A stretch of DNA of 64,000 bases from an uncultured Rubripirellula sp. Lineage in GTDB: Bacteria; Planctomycetota; Planctomycetia; Pirellulales; Pirellulaceae. Location of the stretch: contig CALIBL010000019.1 in the NCBI GenBank assembly GCA_938045805.1, positions 1 to 64,000 on the forward strand, in the 5' to 3' direction. The notes under the pieces were generated by a model. It made no database searches. It saw only the letters and a list, made by a program, of their open reading frames with translations, and had not been told where the DNA came from. The translations under genes were made by a program, and so were the position numbers. Shown here piece by piece: positions 56,463 to 64,000 of the stretch. Every line of letters begins with the position of its first letter. Position 1 is the first letter of the stretch.

Positions 56463-57452
56463 ATGTTGATGCGAAAGCGAATGGTTGTCTTTTTGGGTAG
56501 TCTCTGCTTGGTGGCTTCTTCCGTCTTGGCGGCAGGTCCGGGAGGGGCTGTATTCACTGATCCAGCAAAGGCTGGAGAGGACTACAAGATCCAAGGTGAG
56601 TACCTTGGTGAGATTCGAACACAAGATGGTAGTCGTAGGATCGGTGCACAGGTGATTGCACTCGGCGGCGGAAAATTCAATGTGATTGGTCACACTGGCG
56701 GTTTGCCTGGAGATGGTTGGAGCCGTGGAGACGACCGGAATGAGATCGAGGTGCAAGCCGAAAACGGTTCGTTAGTCTTCCCCGTTGGGGACGCCCTCGT
56801 GTCACTCGTCGATGGAAAAATCAGTGTTGAGTACGATGGCCAACTCCTCGGGGTCATGGAGAAGATTGAGCGAAAAAGCCCAACTCTCGGTATAGGACCG
56901 CCGAAAGGAGGGATGGTTCTATTTGACGGAAGCGGTACCGATCAATTCAATGATGCTGAGTTAGTGGACGGAAAATGGTTGGGTGCAACAAATGTTTGGT
57001 CAAAAGAAAAATTTGGTGATCATCATCTGCATGTTGAGTTTCGCACTCCTTTCATGCCTGAAGCACGCGGTCAAGCGCGAGGTAACAGCGGGGTTTATAT
57101 TCAAAGTCGCTACGAACTTCAGGTTTTGGATTCGTTTGGCTTAGAAGGTAAAGACAATGAATGCGGTGGGATTTATTCCATTTCACAACCCGATGTGAAT
57201 ATGTGTTTTCCACCCCTCGCTTGGCAGACCTACGATATTGATTTCACGTCAGCTCGATATAATGCTGATGGTGAGAAAACATCCAATGCGAGGGTGACGA
57301 TTCGTCACAATGGAATCGTGATTCATGATGATCGGGAGTTGGCTCATGGAACGCCCGGTCGACATGGCGAGGGCCCTGAGCTTGATTCCTTGTTCCTCCA
57401 GAATCACGGTAATCCGGTTGTGTTCCGAAACATTTGGGTGGTTAAAAAGTAA
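56463..57452 (+). CDS. Secreted DUF1080 (3-keto-disaccharide hydrolase) protein
   Basis: A 329-residue exported protein with a signal peptide (MLMRKRMVVFLGSLCLVASS, cleaved after VLA). From about residue 150 it contains the concanavalin-like DUF1080 domain: GGMVLFDGSGTDQF, HLHVEFRTPFMPEARGQ, NSGVYIQSRYELQVLDSFG and CGGIYSISQPDVNM. Members hydrolyse 3-keto-glycosides or bind glycans, and are much expanded in planctomycetes. ATG 56463 follows GAGGTAGTA; an upstream in-frame extension to 56316 looks spurious. Confidence 0.88.
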   Translation: MLMRKRMVVFLGSLCLVASSVLAAGPGGAVFTDPAKAGEDYKIQGEYLGEIRTQDGSRRIGAQVIALGGGKFNVIGHTGGLPGDGWSRGDDRNEIEVQAENGSLVFPVGDALVSLVDGKISVEYDGQLLGVMEKIERKSPTLGIGPPKGGMVLFDGSGTDQFNDAELVDGKWLGATNVWSKEKFGDHHLHVEFRTPFMPEARGQARGNSGVYIQSRYELQVLDSFGLEGKDNECGGIYSISQPDVNMCFPPLAWQTYDIDFTSARYNADGEKTSNARVTIRHNGIVIHDDRELAHGTPGRHGEGPELDSLFLQNHGNPVVFRNIWVVKK

Positions 57453-57534
57453 CCCGCTGGAACGATCCGAATTTGTGGATGTTGATTGCATCCAATAACA
57501 AGAACTGATAGTTAAAAGTACTTTGGAGAATTAG

Positions 57535-58113
57535 ATGTTGATTAGAAATTGTTTATTCTCGTGCGTTGTATTTGGACTCCTTGCAGGTGCAGTCGCTCGC
57601 GCCGAGGAAGCAGCGCACGCACACTCCCATGATGCTCACCTTCCGACCCTCGGTGTTGCCATGATCACTCCCACCAAGGGAAACAAAGTTCGTGGCACCC
57701 TGAAGTTGGTTCAAAAAGGTGAAGAGATCAAAATTACCGGGCGGATCAATAATCTGACTCCGGGTGAGCATGGTTTTCACATCCATGAATTTGGTGATCA
57801 GCGTGGCGGTGATGGAAAGTCCACTGGCGGCCATTACAACCCGAGCGGTCACGACCACGGAGCTCCTGGTGCCCATAGTCACACCGGTGACCTAGGGAAC
57901 GTGAAAGCAAATGATGATGGAGTCGCTCAGGTGAACATCACCATGAAGGGTACACCTCTGCATTTCATTCTTGGTCGTGCGTTCGTGGTGCATGCTGGCA
58001 AGGATGATCTGAAGAGTCAGCCATCCGGCGATGCAGGTGCTCGAGTGGCGACGGGGATCATCGCGATTGGTAATCCTGAATTTGTCTACAAGAAGCCAGA
58101 AGCGGCTAAGTAA
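57535..58113 (+). CDS. sodC: Secreted Cu/Zn superoxide dismutase
   Basis: A 192-residue enzyme that disproportionates superoxide outside the cytoplasm. A signal peptide (to about residue 22) is followed by a His-rich segment (AAHAHSHDAH) that may bind copper. Metal ligands lie in HGFHIHEFGD, GGHYNPSGHDHG and HSHTGDLGNV, with the last His in AFVVHAGKDDL. A short extension ends GNPEFVYKKPEAAK. A good terminator follows. ATG 57535 with GGAGAAT just upstream. Confidence 0.94.
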   Translation: MLIRNCLFSCVVFGLLAGAVARAEEAAHAHSHDAHLPTLGVAMITPTKGNKVRGTLKLVQKGEEIKITGRINNLTPGEHGFHIHEFGDQRGGDGKSTGGHYNPSGHDHGAPGAHSHTGDLGNVKANDDGVAQVNITMKGTPLHFILGRAFVVHAGKDDLKSQPSGDAGARVATGIIAIGNPEFVYKKPEAAK

Positions 58114-58144
58114 GCGTCTTGTTCAATACCTTTGAAAACGTTAG

Positions 58145-58170
58145 GGCGGCCATCAGTGGCCGCCTTTTTT
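58145..58170 (+). terminator. Intrinsic terminator of sodC
   Basis: GGCGGCCA (58145-58152), tetraloop TCAG and TGGCCGCC (58157-58164) make a perfect 8-bp GC-rich stem, followed by T6 at 58165-58170. It lies 32 bp after the sodC stop. Confidence 0.9.
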
Positions 58171-58204
58171 ATTGCCCGAGGAGCGACCGTGTCACGCTGT
58201 TGCC

Positions 58205-58250
58205 GTGCAGGGTCCATTATGTGCAGGGTCCATTATGTGCAGGTCATCAT
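58205..58250. repeat. Short tandem repeat, 16-bp unit
   Basis: Two identical copies of GTGCAGGGTCCATTAT (58205-58220, 58221-58236) and a shortened third copy GTGCAGGTCATCAT (58237-58250), then GTGCAT. It lies between the sodC terminator and the next convergent gene. Confidence 0.85.
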
Positions 58251-58329
58251 GTGCATTTCAGCCCATTGATACCGCACAAGCGATTGGGTGCAGGTGCCAA
58301 TCCTTTCGGTTTTCAGTTTGAAATCATCG

Positions 58330-61300
58330 CTAATAGCTGCTGAGTTCGAAGGCTGCCCCGCTGCCTTGGCGTAAGAGGTAGCAATGGTCTGCTGGTAGAT
58401 CACCAAATGACTCGCTGCTTCCATCGGTCCAATGAACCGTAACCTCGGTGACGATCTCCGCGTCTGCGAGTCCAGCGATCAGCGTTTTCTCATTGCTGCA
58501 GTAATAGCCATCTCCGGAAAGAACCCAGAGGCTACGTTGCTCTTGCCCGACTTTGAAGCGAACGATTGATCCAATCGCATCGCGATTCGCACGAGTTGCC
58601 ACGATTCGAAATCCAATCCGGTGATGCTCGTCGGTGCTTTCGTTTAGCAGCAAGCGGATTTGCTCGTTCATGTGCGTGATGAAAACATCGTTTCTGCCAT
58701 CCCGATTGACATCAGATGTCCACAGGGCTCGTCCGACGTGAGGCAACTGAAAGTATTCGCCCCAAGGGTCATCATTCAGAAGGGCAAATTTACCTTGCGA
58801 GTCACGACGGAAGATCTGAAGCGGCAAGTCATAATCCGGAGTGTCGGGGCTATCAAACTCTCCAATGTGACCGTTGGTAACAATGATTTCTTCGACGCCA
58901 TCATTCTCAATATCGATGGGCTGTGTGCCGAATCCAATTAGCGGTAGGGTGGGTTCAATTAGACCGAGTCGGCTCGTCTCGTCTTTCCAAAGACCGGGAG
59001 CGACTTGTTCATAATAGATGTTGTATTCACGGCCAAACCCCGTGACGTAAAAATCTAGATCTCCATCATGATCAAAGTCACAGCTGGCAATCCCCATTGA
59101 TGCCTGTGAGCGTGACATCCCGTCGAGTGCAACTCCACGCACTCCTGCTGTTTCTGACAAGTGGAAGGCTGCTGATTCATCTGCCGCTGTGTAGTAAGCG
59201 TTGCGCGACATGTCGTTTGCAACAAAGATGCCCTGTTTGTCATTCACTAATTGTCCAGAAACAATCCCAAGTCCGCGTCCAGGTAATGGCTCACCAATCC
59301 ATTGATCCGTCACATTTTTGAACGTTCCATCGCCTTGGCCCTGAAAGACCATGTCCACATCGGCGGGGAAGCGAAGCGGGTGGCAGGGGCCCGGTTGACC
59401 TGATTCATCGGGGCAAGCAGAGACGATACCCGGAACGGGTTGGCAATAATTGGATACAAAGAGATCAGTGATGGAGTCGTTGTTGATATCCACGAACGAG
59501 GCGGACGATGACCATGCCGCCTCAACATCACCTTGAAGCTGATCAGTGCAGTTGGTGAAGGTTCCATCACCATTGTTTCGAAGTAAGCGATTGAAACCTA
59601 GGTTAGCAAAAAATAGATCGGGGAATCCGTCTTCGTTAAAGTCCCCAATCGCCACTCCTTGGCCAAAACCTCTGTCATCGACCCCTGTAACCTGTGAGGC
59701 ATCAGTGAATTGATTTCCCAAATTGCGAAGCAGGTTATTTGGGTTTGAATCCAAGGCCAATAATTTGCCGGCAGCATTCATAATCATCAGGTCCGGCCAG
59801 CCATCGAGGTCGTAATCGAAACTACCTCCGCCGGCTCCAGTGGAACGGATCAATGGTGCAAGTTTTGCGTCGTCTGGTGAATTATCAGAACCGTATCCCT
59901 TGAGCCCCCATTCAAAGCTTCTTTCTGAAAGCCTCAGTGATTCTGTGGAAGCCGACTTGGGTTTTACTGCAAAAATTTCTTCCTTGGGTAGCCCTGCCTC
60001 GATATCTGGTAGGGGAAGGTTGCCGAAGTTGATGCTGAAGACTTTTGGATCTCTTGATTGCCAATTTGTATCGCGCCGTAGTTGGCGGATAATTTCATCT
60101 CTCTGCGTCTTCAGGTTTTTTGAAGGTTGTTGCGGCAGGGTTGAAGCGATTGCCCACCATGCTTCAGCGGCCCATGATCGGCCGAGTTTCATCAGGTAAG
60201 CCGAGATTTCTAATGCCTCGGATTGACTGGTTCGGTCGCCCGCTGCGAAGTGATTGAATTGTTCGCGAAATGCTTGTAGTTCGCTTGCATATGTCGTGAT
60301 CGATTCAATCTGCTGATCGCTAATCCCAAGCTCATCGCCCTCGGATTGCCCGTTGATTCTTTGAATCGTGATCGCCAGTCGGCTCCATGCCATCGAGTTC
60401 GAGGGGCTACGCATGCAAGCCTCCCAGTAGCCCCGAACGGCTCTGTCAATTCTCCCCTTCTCGGTTGCAAGGTCACCCATTGCAATCCAGTAGTCCGCGT
60501 ATTCTTCGCATCCGTTGGGTCGGTCCTCATACCACCGCATCAGTTCATCCCATTGAGACAGAGTGGCGAGGACTCTTCCGTAGGTCGCGTAAGCGGGTGC
60601 AAAATCGGGGTGATGCTGAATGATCTGTTTTAATACTTCGGCGGCTTCATTGACATTGCGCCGGTACAGCAACAAGAAGGCGTTGCCGAGTTTGACACGA
60701 TGGTCGTTCGGGTTTCGTTCAAAGATGGTGTTGATCGTATTGATCGACAGCCGACGTGTTGAGGTGTCAGTCGTTGCGAATAGTAGTGAAAGATCAAACT
60801 GGCGGTTCTTGTAGAGGATCTGCAAATGCTCCGGTAGTTTCTCGGGACGCTGTAATTCAGCGAGGAATCCTACCAGCGTTCTCCGCTGTTGATGTTCTTC
60901 CGGGTAACGCTCCAATGCCTCTTCCAAGAGTTCGACTGCGTTGTAGATTTGCCCCACATTAATGAGACCTTGAACCGCGTTGTTCACTCTTGCGGGCGGT
61001 CGGAACCCGCCGGCTCGGGCGGCACTCACCAACAATTGTGCCGCCTCGTCTTCGTCACCGCTCCTCGCAGTCACCAACGCAACTTGCGTAATCAGTTCTG
61101 CGTCGTCGGGGTTGGCGATCAATACTTCTTTTGAGAGTTTACTTGCAGTTTCCCAGTCATCCCGTTTGATTGCCGCAAGCATTCGTTGAGAAGACGAGAT
61201 CTTGGTGTTTTCCGCTTCTGGTCGCTTGTCATTCTGAGCGGTCTCTTGTGGCGAGCAGCCGGATAATGAGAAGGCGACGATAACGACAACGGTTGTTAGC

Positions 61301-61341
61301 AGGCTGCCGATTTTTTGAAAGTTCACTGAGAGAGTCTTCAT
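58330..61341 (-). CDS. TPR / FG-GAP (VCBS) / UnbV-like lipoprotein
   Basis: A 1003-residue envelope protein. The lipoprotein signal MKTLSVNFQKIGSLLTTVVV ends at LSGC. TPR-like helices fill about 40-400. Then come FG-GAP/VCBS repeats with calcium-type loops such as DYDLDGWPDLMIMNA, DFNEDGFPDLFFAN, DFDHDGDLDFYVTG and DVNRDGRNDVFI, and a C-terminal ASPIC/UnbV-like domain with VTVHWTDGSSESFGDL. This CRTAC1-like architecture is frequent in planctomycetes; role unknown, probably adhesion or scaffolding. ATG 61341 is chosen over a longer frame to 61416, as it starts the signal peptide. Confidence 0.88.
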   Translation of the reverse strand: MKTLSVNFQKIGSLLTTVVVIVAFSLSGCSPQETAQNDKRPEAENTKISSSQRMLAAIKRDDWETASKLSKEVLIANPDDAELITQVALVTARSGDEDEAAQLLVSAARAGGFRPPARVNNAVQGLINVGQIYNAVELLEEALERYPEEHQQRRTLVGFLAELQRPEKLPEHLQILYKNRQFDLSLLFATTDTSTRRLSINTINTIFERNPNDHRVKLGNAFLLLYRRNVNEAAEVLKQIIQHHPDFAPAYATYGRVLATLSQWDELMRWYEDRPNGCEEYADYWIAMGDLATEKGRIDRAVRGYWEACMRSPSNSMAWSRLAITIQRINGQSEGDELGISDQQIESITTYASELQAFREQFNHFAAGDRTSQSEALEISAYLMKLGRSWAAEAWWAIASTLPQQPSKNLKTQRDEIIRQLRRDTNWQSRDPKVFSINFGNLPLPDIEAGLPKEEIFAVKPKSASTESLRLSERSFEWGLKGYGSDNSPDDAKLAPLIRSTGAGGGSFDYDLDGWPDLMIMNAAGKLLALDSNPNNLLRNLGNQFTDASQVTGVDDRGFGQGVAIGDFNEDGFPDLFFANLGFNRLLRNNGDGTFTNCTDQLQGDVEAAWSSSASFVDINNDSITDLFVSNYCQPVPGIVSACPDESGQPGPCHPLRFPADVDMVFQGQGDGTFKNVTDQWIGEPLPGRGLGIVSGQLVNDKQGIFVANDMSRNAYYTAADESAAFHLSETAGVRGVALDGMSRSQASMGIASCDFDHDGDLDFYVTGFGREYNIYYEQVAPGLWKDETSRLGLIEPTLPLIGFGTQPIDIENDGVEEIIVTNGHIGEFDSPDTPDYDLPLQIFRRDSQGKFALLNDDPWGEYFQLPHVGRALWTSDVNRDGRNDVFITHMNEQIRLLLNESTDEHHRIGFRIVATRANRDAIGSIVRFKVGQEQRSLWVLSGDGYYCSNEKTLIAGLADAEIVTEVTVHWTDGSSESFGDLPADHCYLLRQGSGAAFELSSY

Positions 61342-61431
61342 GAACACGACGATCGCGCAACACCCGTTGGTGCCTGAATGGAAATCGATATTGATCCGTG
61401 TTCTATCGCGGTGCATTGGCCGAGTCGCTGA

Positions 61432-62895
61432 TCAAGCGAGAATGGATTGAACCACGTTGGCGGGTCGGCCTGCAGAGAGGACCTGTTCCTGACCATTGTG
61501 GAGGAAGATTAAATCGTTGATGTTGATACCAAATAGGTTCATCAGTGTTGCCTGGTAATCGTTTGGGGTGACGATGTTCTCAATTGCTTTGTGTCCAAAT
61601 TCGTCAGTTGCTCCGTAGGTCATACCCGGCTTTATCCCACCCCCGGCAAGCCAAATGCTAAATCCCTGCCCATTATGGTCTCGGCCATGTTTCTCAGGTG
61701 CACCTTGATTTTGAGTAACCGGTAAACGTCCAATTTCCCCACCCCAGTGGACGATAACTTCCTCTAACATTCCTCGCTGCTTCAGATCTTTGACCAGTGC
61801 AGCAGCGGGCTGGTCTGTTTTTCTGCAAACCGACGGTAGTCCCGTGCTGATATTACTGTGGTTGTCCCATGGTTGACCGTTGAGGAAGAGTTGTACAAAC
61901 CTCACCCCTCTTTCGATTAATCGGCGAGCAATCAGGCAGCGAGTGCCATACTCACGCGTTTCTTCACGGTTAAGCCCATACATTTCGTGAATGTATTGAG
62001 GTTCTTGCTGAATATCCAAAGCATCGGTTGCTGCAATCTGCATCTTTGCTGCAAGTTCATAACTGGCAATTCGAGCTTGCAGTTCACTGTTTCCCGGAAA
62101 TTGATCAGCATGCTGCTGATTGATCGATTGCAAAAAGTTGAGATTCTGCCGTTGTGGTAATCCTCGGAGATGCTCTGGAGCGTTTAAATTCAGGATCCTT
62201 GGTTCACGTGGGCGTAGTACCGTTCCTTGGTACAAAGCTGGCATGAACCCGCTGGACCAATTATTGGTGCTGTCGACCGGTGGTCCTCCCGGGTCGGTAA
62301 GCACCATGTAGGCAGGCAGGTTTTCGGTTTCGCAGCCAAGTGCATAGAGCAGCCATGAGGCCATGTGTGGGCGTCCCAGCACACCAGGGATCCCACCATG
62401 AAAGTATCGGATCGAGACTTCGTGACCATTCGCTCCAGTGTGCATGCTGCGAATCAAGCAGATGTCATCAACGATCCCAGATAGATGCGGTAGTAACTCT
62501 GAGATCTCGGTGCCGCAATTTCCGTGCTGCCGGAATTTCCACGGGCTGCCCATCAGTGTTTTACTTGCTTCGTTGACAAAGCTGTAACCAACTTCACCTT
62601 GATATTCCGTGCCGTTGTACTTGGTGAGTTCCGGCTTCGGATCGGTGAGATCCATATGGGAGGGGCCGCCATGCTGAAACAGCGAGATCATCGCTTTCGC
62701 TTTAGCGGGTTTCGGAGGAACCTTTGGTGTGAGGTCAAAATCTTGTCGGTTCTTGGGCAGCAGTTTGGTCTTGGCCGAAGCACGGTTGCGATCCAAAAGC
62801 CATGCCAAGGCGAGTCCGCCGATACCCAATGAGTTCTGTTGCAGGAACGCGCGGCGAGAGCCGGCCAGGTGTTTTGATTGAGTATTATTCGACAT
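61432..62895 (-). CDS. DUF1501 protein with twin-arginine-like signal
   Basis: A 487-residue member of DUF1501, an alkaline-phosphatase-like fold family of planctomycetes. The N-terminus SRRAFLQQNSLGIGGLALAW has the SRRxFL twin-arginine motif for Tat export. Family blocks include ISLFQHGGPSHMDLTDPKPE, YGLNREETREYGTRCLIARR and HWGGEIGRLP with GRDHNGQGFSIWLAGGG. ATG 62895 is chosen; ATG 62907 is in frame. It overlaps the end of the upstream PSD1-type gene by 11 bp, so the two are cotranscribed, as usual for this pair. Function unknown. Confidence 0.93.
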   Translation of the reverse strand: MSNNTQSKHLAGSRRAFLQQNSLGIGGLALAWLLDRNRASAKTKLLPKNRQDFDLTPKVPPKPAKAKAMISLFQHGGPSHMDLTDPKPELTKYNGTEYQGEVGYSFVNEASKTLMGSPWKFRQHGNCGTEISELLPHLSGIVDDICLIRSMHTGANGHEVSIRYFHGGIPGVLGRPHMASWLLYALGCETENLPAYMVLTDPGGPPVDSTNNWSSGFMPALYQGTVLRPREPRILNLNAPEHLRGLPQRQNLNFLQSINQQHADQFPGNSELQARIASYELAAKMQIAATDALDIQQEPQYIHEMYGLNREETREYGTRCLIARRLIERGVRFVQLFLNGQPWDNHSNISTGLPSVCRKTDQPAAALVKDLKQRGMLEEVIVHWGGEIGRLPVTQNQGAPEKHGRDHNGQGFSIWLAGGGIKPGMTYGATDEFGHKAIENIVTPNDYQATLMNLFGININDLIFLHNGQEQVLSAGRPANVVQSILA

Positions 62896-64000
62896 AAAAA
62901 AACTCATTAGAACTCAGGAGCATCTGGCAAAGATTGGTGATGCACTGGCGGAGGACGGAGTGCTGCGGATTGGAAGAGTGAGAGTGGTTGGCTGTGTCAA
63001 TCTGTAGTCCAATAAATCGATACGCTGCTTCAAGCTCGTGGTCACTTGGTTCTCTCTGATAAACCAATTGCCACGCTCTCGCAATTTGCCCTGGTACCTC
63101 TTCTAGTGAATCTTCAGGTCCACCGAATTCCTTCTCGGATTCGGCGAAAAGTTCACCACCTTCTTCCTTCTTTAGGTTTATTTTTACTGGCCAATTGAAG
63201 GAATCCGAAGTGATGGTGGACAGGGAATCTGTCACGAAGTCAATTGTATCCCCTACCGCAACCTCAAAAGAATCAACCTCAGTTTTTGTCTCACCCTGTT
63301 TGATCTCCCACGAGCCGACCACACCATGGCGGCTCGAGACAATCCTTCCTCGAACACCGTCTCCGTTTGGCGACCCGTGTGAAATGGTGCCTGTAACTTT
63401 TGCGTGTCCGGACGCATCCGCTTTCCACCTCCTGATGACGCTGCGTTCTGCCGAATCGGGGTGTCCGCCGGATCTTGTCAGTAGCACCCATCCGTGGTTC
63501 GGGTCTGGAAGCGACGGACCCGCTTGCCACTGAGTTCCCGTCCAGTGTTCAAGTGCGATAAAGCTTTCAGTGCGTTGGCTTTCCGCGTCGACTTTTCCAA
63601 ATCCATAGGACCAATTTGACACCATTGGTTTTGTGATCTGTGGCAGTTCGTCGATGCGTGCGGATGGCAGCGGTTGAGCTTCGGTTGCGACTCGATCTGC
63701 TAATGCTTTCGCGTTTTCAAGAATGAAGTTGCCGTTGAGCATCATGAGTGACTGTGTCGCGACGGTCGAACTGGCTCGCAGTTCACAGTTCGTCTCCATC
63801 ACTGGCGCATCAAATGCTTGAAGCAGCGAAACGGGTTTGGTTCTTCTTGATTGAATGTAAACACTGCGTCGTCCCGATGCTCCTTCGACCACAATTGCGC
63901 CGGTCTCATCTTCCTTGATCGCGACCGGTTTCCCACCGAGTGTTGGATCAAGCTTTCCACTGATTGCAAGAATCGAGTCACGCATCGCTTCTGCGTCGAG
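62885..64000 (-). CDS. PSD1/DUF1553-type cytochrome-associated protein, C-terminal part
   Basis: Only the C-terminal 371 or so residues are in the window; the frame stays open through position 64000 (codons reading LDAEAMRDSILAISGKLDP at the edge), so the gene starts beyond it. LDAEAMRDS and the following SIYIQSRR-like segment belong to the PSD1 domain, whose full proteins usually also carry DUF1549, DUF1553 and an N-terminal cytochrome c domain. An inserted beta-rich part (about 105-270) is followed by QIARAWQLVYQREPSDHELEAA. It is the partner gene of the DUF1501 protein. Function unknown. Confidence 0.9.
   Translation of the reverse strand, partial: LDAEAMRDSILAISGKLDPTLGGKPVAIKEDETGAIVVEGASGRRSVYIQSRRTKPVSLLQAFDAPVMETNCELRASSTVATQSLMMLNGNFILENAKALADRVATEAQPLPSARIDELPQITKPMVSNWSYGFGKVDAESQRTESFIALEHWTGTQWQAGPSLPDPNHGWVLLTRSGGHPDSAERSVIRRWKADASGHAKVTGTISHGSPNGDGVRGRIVSSRHGVVGSWEIKQGETKTEVDSFEVAVGDTIDFVTDSLSTITSDSFNWPVKINLKKEEGGELFAESEKEFGGPEDSLEEVPGQIARAWQLVYQREPSDHELEAAYRFIGLQIDTANHSHSSNPQHSVLRQCITNLCQMLLSSNEFFYVE

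Overview
The window looks like a chromosomal segment of a planctomycete, probably of the Pirellulaceae type. The reasons are a PSD1/DUF1553-type protein next to a DUF1501 protein, a sulfatase, a sialate O-acetylesterase, a DUF1080 protein, a DUF4332 protein, bacterial genes of tetrahydromethanopterin-linked C1 metabolism, biosynthetic genes scattered one by one instead of in operons, and many TTG/GTG starts. No rRNA, tRNA, CRISPR array, insertion sequence or prophage was recognised. This is inference from gene content; no search was run.

Layout. 1-8.8 kb: Gfo/Idh/MocA oxidoreductase, a TPR-like protein, nucleoside hydrolase, trpD, a small CAP-like secreted protein, hisH diverging from hisE-hisG, and a rhodanese. 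8.8-20.4 kb: rseP and dxr (minus strand) diverging from ftsH, a FemAB-like GNAT protein converging on rsmE, a degenerate ExeA-like ATPase and hflK-hflC; this block is rich in membrane quality control. 20.6-27.2 kb: a TolC-like protein, a membrane fusion protein and a MacB-type ABC transporter, forming a tripartite exporter. 27.3-33.9 kb: sialate O-acetylesterase, a solitary ThiF/MoeB-like E1 protein, a 943-residue coiled-coil protein with degenerate ATPase ends, and a HEAT-repeat lipoprotein. 34.2-38.8 kb: apgM, a four-ACT-domain aspartokinase and a response regulator-SpoIIE phosphatase.

38.9-44.7 kb is the most interesting part: ftr, fwdD, a possible 49-residue gene, fwdB, fwdA and fwdC. fwdB is interrupted by an in-frame TGA at codon 116, exactly at the metal-ligand position (x-His-Gly-Pro). 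Five bases after the TGA comes a perfect 8-bp stem-loop. The best reading is a selenocysteine codon with a bacterial SECIS element. FwdB also keeps its [4Fe-4S] cysteine motif, and a FwdD-type molybdopterin-binding protein is encoded beside it. The complex may therefore be a real metal-dependent formylmethanofuran dehydrogenase, unlike the hydrolase-type Fhc complex of aerobic methylotrophs.

44.8-64 kb: an FKBP lipoprotein, a sulfatase with C-terminal HEAT-like repeats, a serine hydrolase, truB, a NUDIX hydrolase, an rlmKL whose RlmL half looks catalytically dead, an arsS-arsM-like pair followed by an SDR, a DUF1080 protein, sodC with a clear terminator, a TPR/FG-GAP/UnbV lipoprotein, a DUF1501 protein and a PSD1-type protein that runs off the right edge.

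A recurring theme is loss of catalytic motifs in otherwise well-kept proteins (ExeA-like, SMC-like, RlmL half, E1-like). All of these rest on reading motifs by eye and should be confirmed by profile alignment.
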